Numbered from the stretch's first letter, positions 29,601 to 38,790 are shown. The stretch is DNA of 64,000 nucleotides from Lagopus muta (GCF_023343835.1 NC_064433.1:68284032-68348031); one strand, 5' to 3'. Program-made: numbers and translations. The notes: generated by a model from the letters alone, not told the origin.

Positions 29601-32600
29601 AGCTTTGTTAATAATGTAAATAGTTCACTTTAACAAATTGCCAATTTTGCAAAAGGCATTAATCTCTGGGCTTTGACCCAAGAACACACAATGCACATTC
29701 CCTCAGAACAAATGCAATATTAAGGAAGCTAGCCACTGCATACCACTTAGGAGTGAAGCAAGCGGACAGATCACGTACAGTCAGAATTTGGCATCATAAG
29801 GCATGGCAAAAAAAAACCTAAGTGAACATGGAGTCAATACTCTATTTTAGGCATGGATATTCCACTGAAATCACTGACTTTAGCCAGTAGACAGACTAAC
29901 TCTCAGCCATAGGTCACTGAGGAAATACCATGAAAGAACTTGCTTCATCATTAATTTTATACTTTATTAAGTTTACAGAGAAGAATTTTAATTCTCAAGC
30001 AAGGTACGAAAACCCCACAAGATGAGAGAGTTCAAGGAAAGCTATTACAGATGTAAAGTGTACTTCCTTTGGAACACTGTATCTCATCTGAGAAGCAGTC
30101 TGTTGTGTAAGCTCCAGTTATTTAGTGCTATATAGAACGATATTACTATACACTTATAAATCTCAATGAATACTGTTCAGCTCTGCCTATACTATACTAC
30201 AAAAAGTGGCATGAAATATAAAGCTTGACTTAAGTTTTTCACTGATTTTAAACTGTTTACCATGACAAAAAAGTTTCTCTATAATTACTGTTCTAACAGA
30301 TACATATGTAAAAGCATACATGCACACTGACATTTACATACATCTGTATGTAAACAAGCCTCGAGGTTTTATGTACAAGTTTCTCCTAGTCCAGCAGCTA
30401 CCAAAAGTTGTTACCATCGATTGGGGGCAGGTGTTAGGATTAGTTAATGATACAAGGAGTATCATTATTCAGGCCTCCATCAGTGAAAATTACATTAAAG
30501 CAGAGTAATTTTCCATTAAGCTTATCACATTGCTCCCAGTAAGGCCACTGGAACATTCAATTTTCTGTCATTACTGGATCACCCAGCTTCTTCCTGGGTC
30601 ACCCCCAATCTACCGGTGTAATTATTTCCAAGCACTATTTCCATCTCTCATTTAGGGCAGACTCATCCAGTCTTCCAGATTATGCCTGCAAAATGGTACG
30701 TGTGCTTCTTCATCAGTCAGATAAACCAGCATGCGGTCACAGCTACTGATGGAGCCTTTTGATTTTACACTGGAGTATTACACAGGGCTCAGTAAGAGGT
30801 AGGAATTCTGGCCTCCCACATTTAGCAGAAGGGCTTGTTAGCATATTCTTTCCACAACTTGAGCAGATGAAAAGCTGGTGGAACAATAAAGAAAATTCAT
30901 TTTCATAACAAACGTTTTACATTCAATTGATTTGAAATAGGCGCATTTTTCTTTTCTTAACATCCTGTTGTTCTGCTTTACATTTAAAGATTCCCCAAGA
31001 ATGCCAAAGTATCTCACGCCAAATTCATGGGATTATTATACTTTGTGCTCAAAGTATGTTTTGTAAAACTACTTTTTGATTACAAAAATTCTCATCACCT
31101 CCAGTTAACAGAAAAATCTTTCTCAGCGCTTCTGAGAGACAGGAGGATGGAGCTGCAGTTAAGGTAATAGAGAAGAATATGGAGTTCTGGATGTAATATC
31201 TGGCTTTGCTGTAATTTTTTTGCATGACCTTGGGTAAATCAATGAGAAATGACATCAGGACTGTCTAACTTCCAGTGATAGTCCTGTCCATAGTCATCAG
31301 ATCCTCTCACAGTTGACTCAGAAAGCCGAAATAAGGCACTGAGCTGTATGCCATGTAGGATCAGCAGACAACGCAAGCTCCAAGAGTTCCAAAAGCACTC
31401 AGGCCACTTGAAGGTGAACTGTTTCCTCCCAGAGACTGCAGACATTATGGCTGTGTTTGAGAGCCTATTTCCATGACAAGAACGCCAGACTCCTCAAGAC
31501 CCACTCTAAATACTCTCCTTCCTGACAAGAAAAATACTCTGGCATCCATTTTCACTCTGAGGCCGCCCTCTATCTCCTCCCCACACCACTGTAGCTTCAG
31601 CTTGGGTATCCAGCCCTTAGTCTTCTATCTCCTTTGCTTTGAGGCTGCCTATTAGTTACTCTCTTGTCATCCTCTAGCTCTGTAAGTAAGCAGGTGCCTG
31701 TCACGGACCTCAGGGCTGCCCTGAGAAACCTGCTATATTCATAAAGTAACAGTACATCACATCTGACTCTGCAAGCTGGCTTCCCATGGCCAATTGCACA
31801 GCCATCAGAGCTAATCTATTGCCAGGTGCTGTATCAGAGCTATTTTGTGCCTGAAAACCGAGGTTAGCTGAGGATATGTAGCAATGTGCCAAGCTGGGTG
31901 CTATACTAGCACAGGAATCCAGCTTCCCAAAACAGAAATTTTAAAAGTAAAAGAACTGTGTTCTTTCTGCACTCTGCATGCTAAATATGTCTTTAAAAGA
32001 ACAGTATGTCTGTGGCTCTCTCTTCCTAATCACAGCATTTCGGGGACCACCCACCAGCCCATAACTTGTCCCTGTGCTGTACTGATGGATGCTTGATGCA
32101 TCCATCAAGCTTCAGACAGTTTTTAAGAACATCATTAGTAATGAATTACAAAAAATAAAAGTGAAGACAAACATTTCAAACTCCTTGAGAAATGGTAATG
32201 TAGTAGATGCTGCATTTTTGCAAATGTGCATCTTTCTGAAGCGGCACACCAAGGGGAAACAGAAAAGAACCATTTTTACAATGAACAGCAAAATGATCAC
32301 ACCCGGTCAGTAACCTGCGATACAAGGGTGTTTACAGAGCTAAAATCAGTCACCTCCAGCAGACTTTGAATTTTTTTAGGAAGAGATCGTCCTACTGCCG
32401 GGCAGTCACTCAGGAGCAGGCTTTGTAAAGAACCTGCTCGCTGCTGCTGGCGTTACCAGGTGCTTACAGAGCTACCATATTGCTGCCTCTCTGCAGACAG
32501 CACCGTACCCACGTTAACTCTACTTCAGCATCTCTGCGCGTTAATGGGGAGGATAAGAAGAGAAGAAACACGACACGCGAAGCAGGAAGCGCTCAGAGGA

Positions 32601-33104
32601 GGAACGCACACTGGTGGATCCGGCGGAGCTATGTGCGGCCAGCCGGCGCAGCCACAATGCGCTCGGGGCACATGTTCGCAGCCGCCTCCGGGAGGCGGCA
32701 CGGCGGGGCTGCGGAACAGACGACAGGTACAGCCGCTCGCGTCAGGAATAACGCGTGCCGTATCTGTCCCCGCCGGGCGGCCCTCTTCGCCTCCAGCGGC
32801 GCCTTTACCCGGCGGCGGACGCCCTTCCCTCGGCCCCGGCCCCACCCGGGGGCCGCCGTGGGCGCGGCGTTCCTTCCCGGCCCTCAGCGGATGGCCCCCG
32901 CCCAGAGGGCTCCCGCTCGCCGCCCGCCCGCCTACCTGACTTGGGGTAGGTGACGATCCAGACGTCGCTGTCCCTCACCGGGAAATTAGCGATCTCCTCC
33001 ATCTTCCCCCTGCAGAAGGGCGGCAGCCGCACCCCATTGTACTCGAAGTACTTGCTCTCGAACTCCCCGGGAGTGCTGGGGGTCTCGGCCTCGCTTTCCG
33101 CCAT
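4538..33104 (-). CDS. SULT4A1: SULT4A1, brain-type cytosolic sulfotransferase 4A1 (7 coding exons)
   Basis: A complete gene in seven exons: 33104-32936, 17339-17209, 15859-15779, 15669-15543, 12306-12212, 10218-10080 and 4650-4538. All introns have GT/AG ends. The joined frame is 855 nt, or 284 residues plus stop, the same length as human SULT4A1 and nearly identical to it throughout. Visible features are the P-loop region TYPKSG (52-57), the SULT active-site histidine H111 in KSHLP, the 3'-phosphate-binding segment [11 protein letters not shown] (133-143) and the dimer motif [10 protein letters not shown] (254-263). SULT family members transfer sulfonate from PAPS. SULT4A1 is the divergent, highly conserved neuronal member: the usual GTTW after the P-loop is GTGLL here, and the C-terminal RKGxxGDWKN motif is reduced to RGRVGLWKD, so weak or no catalysis is expected. 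The start ATG has A at -3 and G at +4. Confidence 0.97.
5227..5353. repeat. AT-rich imperfect palindromic repeat
   Basis: Almost pure A/T with repeated AATATTCAATATA units. The 24-mers at 5257-5280 and 5327-5350 match at 23 positions. Inverted copies (TATTGAATAT) lie between them, so the tract can fold on itself. Confidence 0.85.
8060..8915 (+). mobile_element. Solo LTR of an old avian endogenous retrovirus (ERVL-like)
   Basis: The segment resembles a common avian LTR. It has a GGCTTCTGTGAGAAGAG start region, then a middle of degenerate repeats built on 'CCATGATGAGGCCCATGGTGGA' type blocks (8300-8580). It ends with a TTTGTTTTGTTTCACACTAT / CTTCCCCAAGTTTGCCCATG stretch and the closing AGCTTGGTGGATATCTGTCAGCCAGCC. 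No gag or pol lies beside it, so it appears solo. It lies in SULT4A1 intron 6, antisense to the gene. The family name is from recollection of the repeat; exact ends are uncertain. Confidence 0.65.
10080..10218 (-). CDS. SULT4A1: SULT4A1 coding exon 6
   Basis: Encodes residues 202-247 plus the first base of Gly248: [20 protein letters not shown] through EALPVGR. The acceptor is CTGTAAGAG-side CAG|GAC (lower-strand CAG at 10221-10219) and the donor is AGGG|GTATG. A few conservative differences from human SULT4A1 fall here, more than in the other exons. Confidence 0.95.
10694..11644 (-). mobile_element. CR1 LINE, 3' part with reverse transcriptase remnant
   Basis: About 950 bases of antisense CR1 within SULT4A1 intron 5. 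It starts with ATCATAGAATGCTTTAGGTT and runs through the usual 3' UTR blocks into the RT region. A minus-strand open frame (11299-11709) translates to the C-terminal RT part, with the catalytic-type FSDDTKLSG and then the LHLGRGNPR and [10 protein letters not shown] segments. It is 5'-truncated and frameshifted, so inactive. Confidence 0.93.
11299..11644 (-). pseudogene. CR1 reverse transcriptase fragment
   Basis: The coding remnant of the CR1 copy above. It contains [15 protein letters not shown], the FSDDTKLSG active-site motif and the C-terminal LHLGRGNPR. The N-terminal endonuclease and most of the RT are missing. Confidence 0.85.
12212..12306 (-). CDS. SULT4A1: SULT4A1 coding exon 5
   Basis: Completes Leu170 and encodes 171-201: [20 protein letters not shown] then [11 protein letters not shown]. 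The acceptor is CTATAG|TAGGA and the donor AAG|GTAGG. WFEHV and FLKYEDM are conserved SULT-fold segments. Confidence 0.95.
13272..13890 (-). mobile_element. CR1 LINE fragment (about 620 bases)
   Basis: Antisense CR1 in SULT4A1 intron 4. It opens ACAGAATCACAGAATTGCAT and GAAGGAACCTCAAGAGATCA, continues through TCCACAACATCTCTGGATAA and CTCCAGGCTGAACAGACCC, and reaches the start of the RT-coding end (AGCCCAGAACTGGACACTTA). It is diverged and has small insertions and deletions. Confidence 0.9.
15543..15669 (-). CDS. SULT4A1: SULT4A1 coding exon 4
   Basis: Encodes residues 128-169 plus one base: [20 protein letters not shown] through RFMNDK. It holds the 3'-phosphate-binding segment (R133, S141). 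The acceptor is GTAG|GTAATA. The donor is AAGT|GTAAG, chosen because only this phase joins exon 5 in frame (T + TA = Leu170). Intron 3, between exons 3 and 4, is only 109 bases. Confidence 0.95.
15779..15859 (-). CDS. SULT4A1: SULT4A1 coding exon 3
   Basis: Encodes residues 101-127 ([20 protein letters not shown], then LHNGNSK), with the conserved family histidine at 111. It is 81 nt, phase 0 on both sides, with acceptor TTTTAG|GAA and donor AAG|GTAAG. It is too short to appear as a long open frame and was found by translating the stretch between exons 2 and 4. Confidence 0.95.
17209..17339 (-). CDS. SULT4A1: SULT4A1 coding exon 2
   Basis: Completes Gly57 and encodes residues 58-100, [20 protein letters not shown] through LDIIK. 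The acceptor is TTTATGCAG|GC and the donor AAG|GTACAA. Residue 59 is Gly where human SULT4A1 has Ser. It lies 15.6 kb from exon 1. Confidence 0.96.
18021..18577 (+). mobile_element. Internally deleted Galluhop-like mariner
   Basis: Terminal inverted repeats are visible: TGCTCCAAAAGTAATGCC at 18028-18045 and its reverse complement ending at about 18574, with 26 of 28 bases matching. Between them is the start of a mariner transposase (ATGGCAGCAGAGGAGCAGTC at 18164; helix-turn-helix part), which then jumps to the element's 3' end. The catalytic domain is deleted. Both ends lie next to TA dinucleotides, the mariner target. Confidence 0.88.
18838..18868. repeat. A11-GGA-T17 homopolymer pair
   Basis: An A-run followed directly by a T-run, forming a potential A:T hairpin. 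Probably the remains of poly(A) tails or replication slippage. Confidence 0.8.
19158..19181. repeat. Poly(A) run interrupted by one G
   Basis: Sixteen A, one G, seven A. A simple repeat with no recognisable retrotransposon body attached. Confidence 0.85.
19993..20153. mobile_element. LTR-like fragment beside an ERV pol remnant
   Basis: Begins TGTCATGGTTTTATGATTTT and continues through GCCGAATGTTCGTCCGTCGG and AGACTTTGCGGTCAGCAAGG. I take this as the edge of an avian LTR because it begins TG and resembles a repeat seen in chicken. It touches the minus-strand pol fragment that follows. Whether it is the first part of a plus-strand LTR or the end of a minus-strand 3' LTR cannot be settled here. 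Confidence 0.45.
20154..20395 (-). pseudogene. Endogenous retrovirus pol (reverse transcriptase) fragment
   Basis: The minus strand encodes a short RT segment with [26 protein letters not shown] and [15 protein letters not shown], typical of the fingers/palm region of retroviral reverse transcriptase. The frame breaks into unrelated basic residues near 20165, well before the YxDD region. There is no gag, protease, integrase or env around it. It is an old broken copy in SULT4A1 intron 1, in the same direction as the gene. Confidence 0.88.
23619..23649. repeat. Uninterrupted poly(A), 31 bases
   Basis: A pure A-run. No processed-pseudogene body is recognisable directly upstream on the plus strand. 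Confidence 0.95.
23937..23992 (-). mobile_element. CR1 LINE terminal fragment
   Basis: TCATAGAATCACAGAATTGC then GGTTGGAAAAGACTTAAAGA matches the antisense CR1 3' terminus. Only about 55 bases remain. Confidence 0.85.
25075..25140. repeat. A/C-rich simple repeat
   Basis: CAAA and CACCACC units among A-runs; low complexity. Confidence 0.8.
27020..27557 (-). mobile_element. Internally deleted Galluhop-like mariner
   Basis: GCTGCTCCAAAAGTGATGCC at 27022 and the inverse CATTTCTTTTGGAGTAGTCC near 27538-27557 are the terminal repeats. The minus strand carries the transposase N-terminus (start at 27427: [13 protein letters not shown] region to RWWVVHFSS), then the 3' end. The catalytic core is absent, much as in the 18 kb copy but in the opposite orientation. 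Confidence 0.88.
28849..28878. repeat. 15-bp tandem duplication
   Basis: The unit TAATAGAGATTATGG occurs twice without a gap. Confidence 0.9.
32083..32107. repeat. Perfect 10-bp inverted repeat with 5-base loop
   Basis: TGATGGATGC, then TTGAT, then GCATCCATCA. In SULT4A1 intron 1 about 1 kb from exon 1. Function unknown. Confidence 0.9.
32936..33104 (-). CDS. SULT4A1: SULT4A1 coding exon 1
   Basis: Encodes residues 1-56 plus the first base of Gly57. It begins [20 protein letters not shown] and ends TYPKS. The donor is TCAG|GTAGG (intron starts at 32935), phase 1. The open frame continues upstream and downstream in GC-rich DNA, but similarity to SULT4A1 ends exactly at the donor. It lies inside the CpG island. 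Confidence 0.97.
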
Positions 33105-33244
33105 CCTCTTCCCTGCCGGCCGCGGCGGGGCGAGATGCGGCGGCCCCGGGCGCTCCGGCGGGAGGGCGGGCTGGCGGCAGCGGGCGCGGCAGCCGCGGCC
33201 CCGGCACGCCTCCACGCCCAGCGGCGCATGGGCTCCGCGTGCGG

Positions 33245-33252
33245 TGACGTCA
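33245..33252. promoter_or_regulatory. Consensus cAMP response element TGACGTCA
   Basis: A perfect palindromic CRE lies 141-148 bases upstream of the SULT4A1 start codon within the CpG island. CREB and ATF-2 are known regulators of mouse Sult4a1, so conservation of a CRE here fits neuronal regulation. Use in birds is inferred. Confidence 0.75.
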
Positions 33253-33450
33253 TGCGCGGCAGCCGCAGCGGCGCCAGTGAGGGCCTCGGGGGCGCTGCCG
33301 TGTGTACACCCGGCAGGGGCACGACGGCGGCCGGCGGTAGGGCGCGGAGCGGGGACTCGCTCACAGCCCCTCACAAGGCGGGTGAGGTCTGCCCATAGCT
33401 GCAGTGGCAACCCTAGCGAGGCCTGTGGGCTGGCGGCTCGGGTGCTGCTG

Positions 33451-36400
33451 CGCAGCGTGTGTAAGGCCTCCTGATGCCTAACCGGAGAGCAGACGAGGTT
33501 CTGTCTCTGCTCGGCTGTTTTTATACTAAAGAAATCGCAAGCGTTGTAGCTTTTTGGTCTGCTATGGATAAAAGCCAGCAGTTCAGCAAGCGCCTCTGCT
33601 GGACCTCTCTTAATTCCAGAGGGGTCAGTAAGGAGTTTAGGTTTTATTTGCTTTTTATTAGCTTCTAATGGCTGCTTTATTTTGTTTAATGGTGTATGTT
33701 TAGCTAGTGATGTTAAACTGTGATATTCTTCGAAAGCTTTAGATGTGAAGTGTCTATAATAAGCATACAGCTTTAAAAAAAAAAGAGTAAAAACAACAAA
33801 GTAGTACACAGAGATACAGTGAAATTGAAAATATTTTCAAGTACTAAGAGAGCAAGCAATAGCTAACTTCAGTTTAGCGTACTGAGTTGTGACGAGCAGC
33901 CAGCCTTGTCAAGCTGTCCCTAATGTAGAAGCTCCTGCAAGGAAAACAACTGTGCTGATGGCTGAGAGCAGGAACTGATTAGATTAGGCAGAATTTACTT
34001 AATAATGTTTTCTGATGATTAAAGGAATTGTCATATTGCTAATGATTTCAAAGCCCAACAAAATAGGAAAAAGACTTGGATTTTAGTCTCTGTTGCTATT
34101 TATTTAATTTTGTTTCTGGAACTCCTAACTTGAGCCTCAAGTGTACATGTTTTGCTCTATATATCACATCAAAAATGCTTCATTGACAATGGAAAAACTT
34201 CTTCTGTTTTCTCCTCAACAGTATTTGTTCCAACGTATCTCAGAGTAGAATCTCTTTTGGCAGAGCAAAAAGCCAGGCAGGTATTGCCAAAATGGATACA
34301 GCAATAACTGGAGCATCTTTTTAGCAGTGGATGTTTCCAAATGAAAGGGCAATTGAAGCTCAAAGTGACTGAGGAACCACGTGCCCTGTATTAACTGCAC
34401 CTGGCGAGATCAGGTACAGTGATTCCTAATGTAGGCATTTTGGACCTACAGTGTGCTACTTGCACAGCTGATGTATGCATGTGGATTTATATGTGGATTT
34501 ATACATGCTGGAATTACTGCAAGTGTATGGCTCATCTGCCCAGTGCTTACCCAGATCTGACATATGAGATGCATGAGACTTGCTGAAAATTCAGACTACT
34601 GAGCTACAAAATGCATGAAAGCATGCCAGTGGATCACCTTCTGTATAACTTGGACTTGGAAAAGGAGATTTTAGAATAATAATGAAATGTTTCATTATTA
34701 TTTTGTCAGGGAAAAGATTTCATTTTAAGATCAGAAAGAAGTATTTAACCCTGGAAACAGACTGGCTGTTCCCGTGCTGTTTAGATACATCTGTGTTTTT
34801 CTGGTCTGTACCTACAGAAAGTACTCCTTTAGACTCCTGAAGAGTCAGGAGATATGTCCTTGTCTTTGCTATCAAATTTGTCTTTTTATCACATGAAGCT
34901 GTTGTGGAGAACATCCTTATCCTGAGGGGTGTATGTGTACTGTTACAAACAAAAATAGTCTTGGTTTTCAAAGTCTATCTGATGAAAAGATAAATTTGGC
35001 AGTATTCTGTCCTCCCTTTTTATTAAACCCTCATAACAGCAACCTGCATCAAATTTGGAGATATGAGGATATTCAGAATGGAAAAGTTCAGAGGAACCTA
35101 GACTGTTGGTGCCTGTTAGAGTGCCAACTGTAGTTTAGATTTTGACATCAAACCTATAAACGCTATCACAGGTATTAGAAGAGGCAGATTTAGTGAAATA
35201 TTCATGGTGGTACATAATACTGTATTAATGCAGCAAAAAGCTGTGCAGCAGATAGATGTTTATATGTTTGTAAAACATTGCTTTCTGCTAGATACTTATT
35301 AATGTTCAGTGTAGAGGTGAGTGAGAGTCACGTGGGATTTGTGCACATGATCTTAGTACAGCATCTTAATTATTCCAGGGAATGTGGCTGATCATCAGTC
35401 TTGGTTTTTGTCTCTGGTATCCATCATGATATGAGGAGCGAGTGTGCTGGCTGCATAGCCAGAACAATAAGAAATTGAATCGCTTCTTAGATCCCTGTGC
35501 AATGGTAACTCAGTCTCCCTGTCCTTAATTTCCCACCTCTAAAACGGTGGAAGTACTTACAAGACTATGTGAAGAGAAATCTCTCATTATTTAAGTGCAA
35601 GATTCAAGGTCTTTCTAGGAGGCAAAGATTGATGCAAAGCATATATTTCTGATGCGATCCTGATCAATACAGCCAGAATGCAAAGGTTTCTACTTCTCCA
35701 GTGTGTTCATAAGTAATACTTGACAGAGCCAGTTGCTCAGTGTCCCAGGTTGCAGAAGACCAGTCAGTGTTACATTTAGAAGCAATGTAAGTCACCTGGT
35801 GTTCCACCGAGGGCAGGTTCTTACAGTATACCATATTTCACAAATATAAAGTGCTTGTGAGATGATAATGTGCAGAGTTTCAAATTTAGCAGACTTAGAT
35901 CACGAATACACATAGACTTCATGCACAGTCTTCATTCTTAGTACTATGCTTCACAGCAGGCCACGCAGGAAGATGTGTAGATAAGATGAGCCTGTCAGTC
36001 TAATCAATGTGAGGAAGCATGTGATCACTTTGCTGATGAGTCATATGCATGAAGCTTGAAATGAGGGCAGGGACGTAAAAGGCATGTGAGTAAAAACAAT
36101 CAGCATGCTGTGGTATCACCTCAAAAGTACAAATGCAAGAGGCGCACAAATAGTAATTTTAAGTGAGTCAAAGCAAATCGTCTTCACATGAGATGATCAG
36201 GAAACAAGTTAACACTGCAGATTAATGGCTTTGCTTTTCTAAAAGATCAGGATTGCAGTTTTGTAAATTACATCCCAACCTCTCCCCAGATTATGTAATG
36301 ATAACTCCACCAGGTAAGAGAATGGGAATATCATGCATATGTGAACTAGCCACACTTTCAGTACTTCCCCAGAGGGCTATAGATTGCTTTTGTGATCAGC

Positions 36401-36600
36401 ATATTTCCAGCTCTGTTTCATCCGCCTAGAATTTTGAACTTGGTGCTATTTTTAACACAGTTTTTATTCAAAAGAGTGCTATTGGTGGATAACTGAAGGC
36501 ACAACTTTGCTTGGGACTGAGCCATAAGAAAAAAAGCAGTTTTTTACTTAATCTGTTTTGTGCTCCAGTGAAAACCTTCATAGAAGCCATGTGGCCTGGT
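33451..36600. other. Intergenic stretch upstream of SULT4A1
   Basis: AT-rich, with no recognised exon or transposon. There is a short direct repeat, TGTGGATTTATA twice, near 34479-34503. Open frames are all short and lack motifs. Confidence 0.5.
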
Positions 36601-36964
36601 ATGCACAGTGCTGGGACTTAAGCTATCTAAACTCTGTTGCAAACTCTTGATCGGGCATGTCTGGCCCATAGGCCGCATGCAGCCCAGAACACCTCAGAAT
36701 GCAGCCTACCCCCTGCCCTGCACCATCCCAGCAGCGCTGCCCCGGGTGTGCACCCATTGCTCTGCAGCAGTCAAACCATCAGTGAGTGGACTGGAACTAG
36801 GAGAAGGGGTGAGCACAGAGTAGTGCTGTCTTTTCCTTGGATGCTGTTTGCACACAGTCCCAGTGAACCCCGTGCAAGCTACACGTGGCATGTGCTTGTG
36901 CTGCTTGTTGAGAACAATGCAATGATTGCTAGTGCTAATATTTAAACCTACCTCGTGGCATCTC

Positions 36965-38598
36965 AGAAGTCAGAACCCAGAAAAATTCTGGATGAAGGAA
37001 GAGTGTTTAACAAAAAATGGGCAGATGAGTACTTTCTTTTCTTTTTTTGGTCAAGGCAAATAATATGGCACTATGCTTAATTTGTAGGGAAACACTGTCA
37101 GTTTTCAAAGATTACAATTTGAAAAGACATTGTCTGCAAAAATATGCTGCCAAATTTGCCGCATATTGAGGAATGCTTTGTAAAGACAAAAAAGTAGAAC
37201 TGACAAGTCTGTCATCTTAGCAAAATTGTTTTTAAAAAGTTTAAACTCAGACAGACTCTGTTATTAAAGCCAGTAAAGTGGTAGCAAAACTGACTGCAAA
37301 AAAAAAATCAAAACCATTTACTGTGGTGAGTTTAGAAAGCAATGTTTGGAAAGTGTGGCAGATGCAGTGTGTCCTAATATCTGATATAGCTAATGATAGT
37401 GCTCCAGCGATGGTCAGTAAAATAGAGGAACTTATGAAATTGATAGAAGGAGATGCAGTTGCCACTGGCAACTCATGTTTGATGAAATATCACTGCATCA
37501 TACATCCAAGAAAATGTATGCAAAGTGGACGTTGTCATGAAAATCATTATAAATCATTGGAACAGGTTGCCCAAGGAGGCTGTGGATGTCCCATCCCTGG
37601 AGGCATTCAAGGCCAGGCTGGATGTGGCTCTGGGCAGCCTGGTCTGCTGGTTGGTGACCCTGCACATAGCAGGGGGATTGAAACTGCATGATGATTGTGG
37701 TCCTTTTCAACCCAGGCCATTCTATGATTCTAAGACTACCTGAGAATTGCATAAACTCCAATGGTTTGAATCATCATCTGTTCCAGGAGTTCCTTAAGAG
37801 TATGGATTATAAGGACATCATTTACTTTTCTGAAGGAAGGTGGATAAGTCAAATTCTAAAAAGATCTTATTTATGAAAACAAGTCTTTTATGGAATCAAA
37901 AGGAAGATTTGTGGCAGAACTTGAACATGAAAAATGGCTCAGTTTTAGCATTTTTGGTGGATTTGAATGCTCATTTAAATGAATTAAACATGTGTTTTCA
38001 AGGTGAAAATGAACCTACCTATTCTATGTTTCAAACCATAACAGCGTTTGAAGTGAAATTTAAATTATAGCGAGCTCAAGTTGTTGCAAATAATTCCATG
38101 CATTTTGATGTGTTGGCTAAGCACAGGCTTGTGAACAGTGAAAAATATGCAGCGTTGCTTTCAGTATTGATAAAGGGATTTGAGAATAGGTTTCAAAATT
38201 TTCAAAAAACTCATCCATTTTTTGGTATATTTGTGACTCCATATTCAATTAATATAAATATATTACCTGCACATTTTTTAATGGAATGTATAGAGTTGCA
38301 ATCAGACATTAAATTCAAAGAAAATTTTGATCATGTCTCTTTACCAGAGTTTTATAAGATCTACCTTAACAGGGAAAAATATCGCGCACTTCAGAATCAC
38401 ACCTCATTCATGTCATTGCTTTTTGGCAGTATGCACATTTGTGAACAAGTGCTTTCAAGGATGAACCACAGGAAGAGTAAAATTTCATCAAAAATCTTTG
38501 AGGAACACCTTGAGAACTCGCTAAGAATTGCAGCCACTTCCATTGAATCAGACATAGATGCATTAGTTTCACAAAAACAAGGTCAAATATCCCACTAG
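36965..38598 (+). pseudogene. hAT transposase pseudogene (BED zinc finger to dimerisation domain)
   Basis: The translated pieces follow the order of GTF2IRD2/EPM2AIP1-related hAT transposases. First is a BED-finger-like segment with LICRETLSVF and YNLKRHCLQK near 37070-37150, its last His replaced. Then comes KKKSKPFTVV and ANDSAPAMVSKIEELMKLIE (37278-37500). After the CR1 come GLNHHLFQEFLKS, DIIYFSEGRWISQ and FLVDLNAHLNELN. It ends with a 166-codon frame (38098-38598) containing PYSININILPA, LFGSMHICEQVLSRMNHRKS and the terminal VSQKQGQISH, which is the hATC dimerisation domain. Several stops and frameshifts, and a loss of the central segment, make the whole non-functional; only the last 166 codons remain open. 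Confidence 0.85.
37549..37734 (+). mobile_element. CR1 LINE 3' end nested in the hAT pseudogene
   Basis: Begins GGAACAGGTTGCCCAAGGAG, passes GGAGGCATTCAAGGCCAGGC and ends CCATTCTATGATTCTAAG. This is a sense-orientation CR1 3' tail. It splits the transposase reading frame, so it inserted after the hAT copy was in place. Confidence 0.93.
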
Positions 38599-38790
38599 TT
38601 TCATGTTTTTTGCTTCTCTTTTTTTTTTTTTAATGTTTTTTTTTAAATACATATATATACATAAGTTTTATTCCTTACACACATTAACTCTATTGTATAT
38701 GTTATATGGAGCTCAAGACAATTCCTCTTCACTTGGTTTGGTCCATGCAAGCCAAGGGTTGCACACTCATGCTCTTGATACTTCCATAGG

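Larger units (their letters stand above)
17340..32935 (-). other. SULT4A1 intron 1 (15.6 kb)
   Basis: Holds two short mariners (18021-18577 and 27020-27557), an ERV junction (19993-20395), a CR1 tail (23937-23992), several A/T homopolymer runs and small repeats. The stretches 20.4-23.6, 24.0-27.0 and 27.6-32.5 kb otherwise show nothing recognisable. Confidence 0.75.
32560..33450. promoter_or_regulatory. CpG island at the SULT4A1 promoter and exon 1
   Basis: The base composition changes abruptly from AT-rich to strongly GC- and CpG-rich, covering the start of intron 1, exon 1, the 5' leader and upstream DNA. It marks the SULT4A1 promoter, with transcription toward lower coordinates. The long open frames here on both strands come from GC richness, apart from exon 1. 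Confidence 0.9.
36605..38790 (+). mobile_element. Decayed hAT DNA transposon (BED-finger/GTF2IRD2-related type)
   Basis: About 2.2 kb. The left side carries TGTCTGGCCCATAGGCCGCA, a subterminal block common in vertebrate hAT elements. The right side has GGTCCATGCAAGCCAAGGGT and TTGCACACTCATGCTC, typical of a hAT 3' end. The transposase remnant lies between them and a CR1 is inserted inside. Exact terminal repeats and the 8-bp target duplication were not confirmed. Confidence 0.75.

Noticed and set aside
32950..33474. 174-codon plus-strand frame antisense to exon 1
   Set aside because: It lies in the CpG island, its composition is Ala/Arg/Gly-rich with no motif, and it is the reverse of a real exon.
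32805..33809. 334-codon minus-strand open frame
   Set aside because: Only 33104-32936 is coding (SULT4A1 exon 1). The rest is 5' flank or intron kept open by GC-rich composition; the donor at 32935 ends the similarity.
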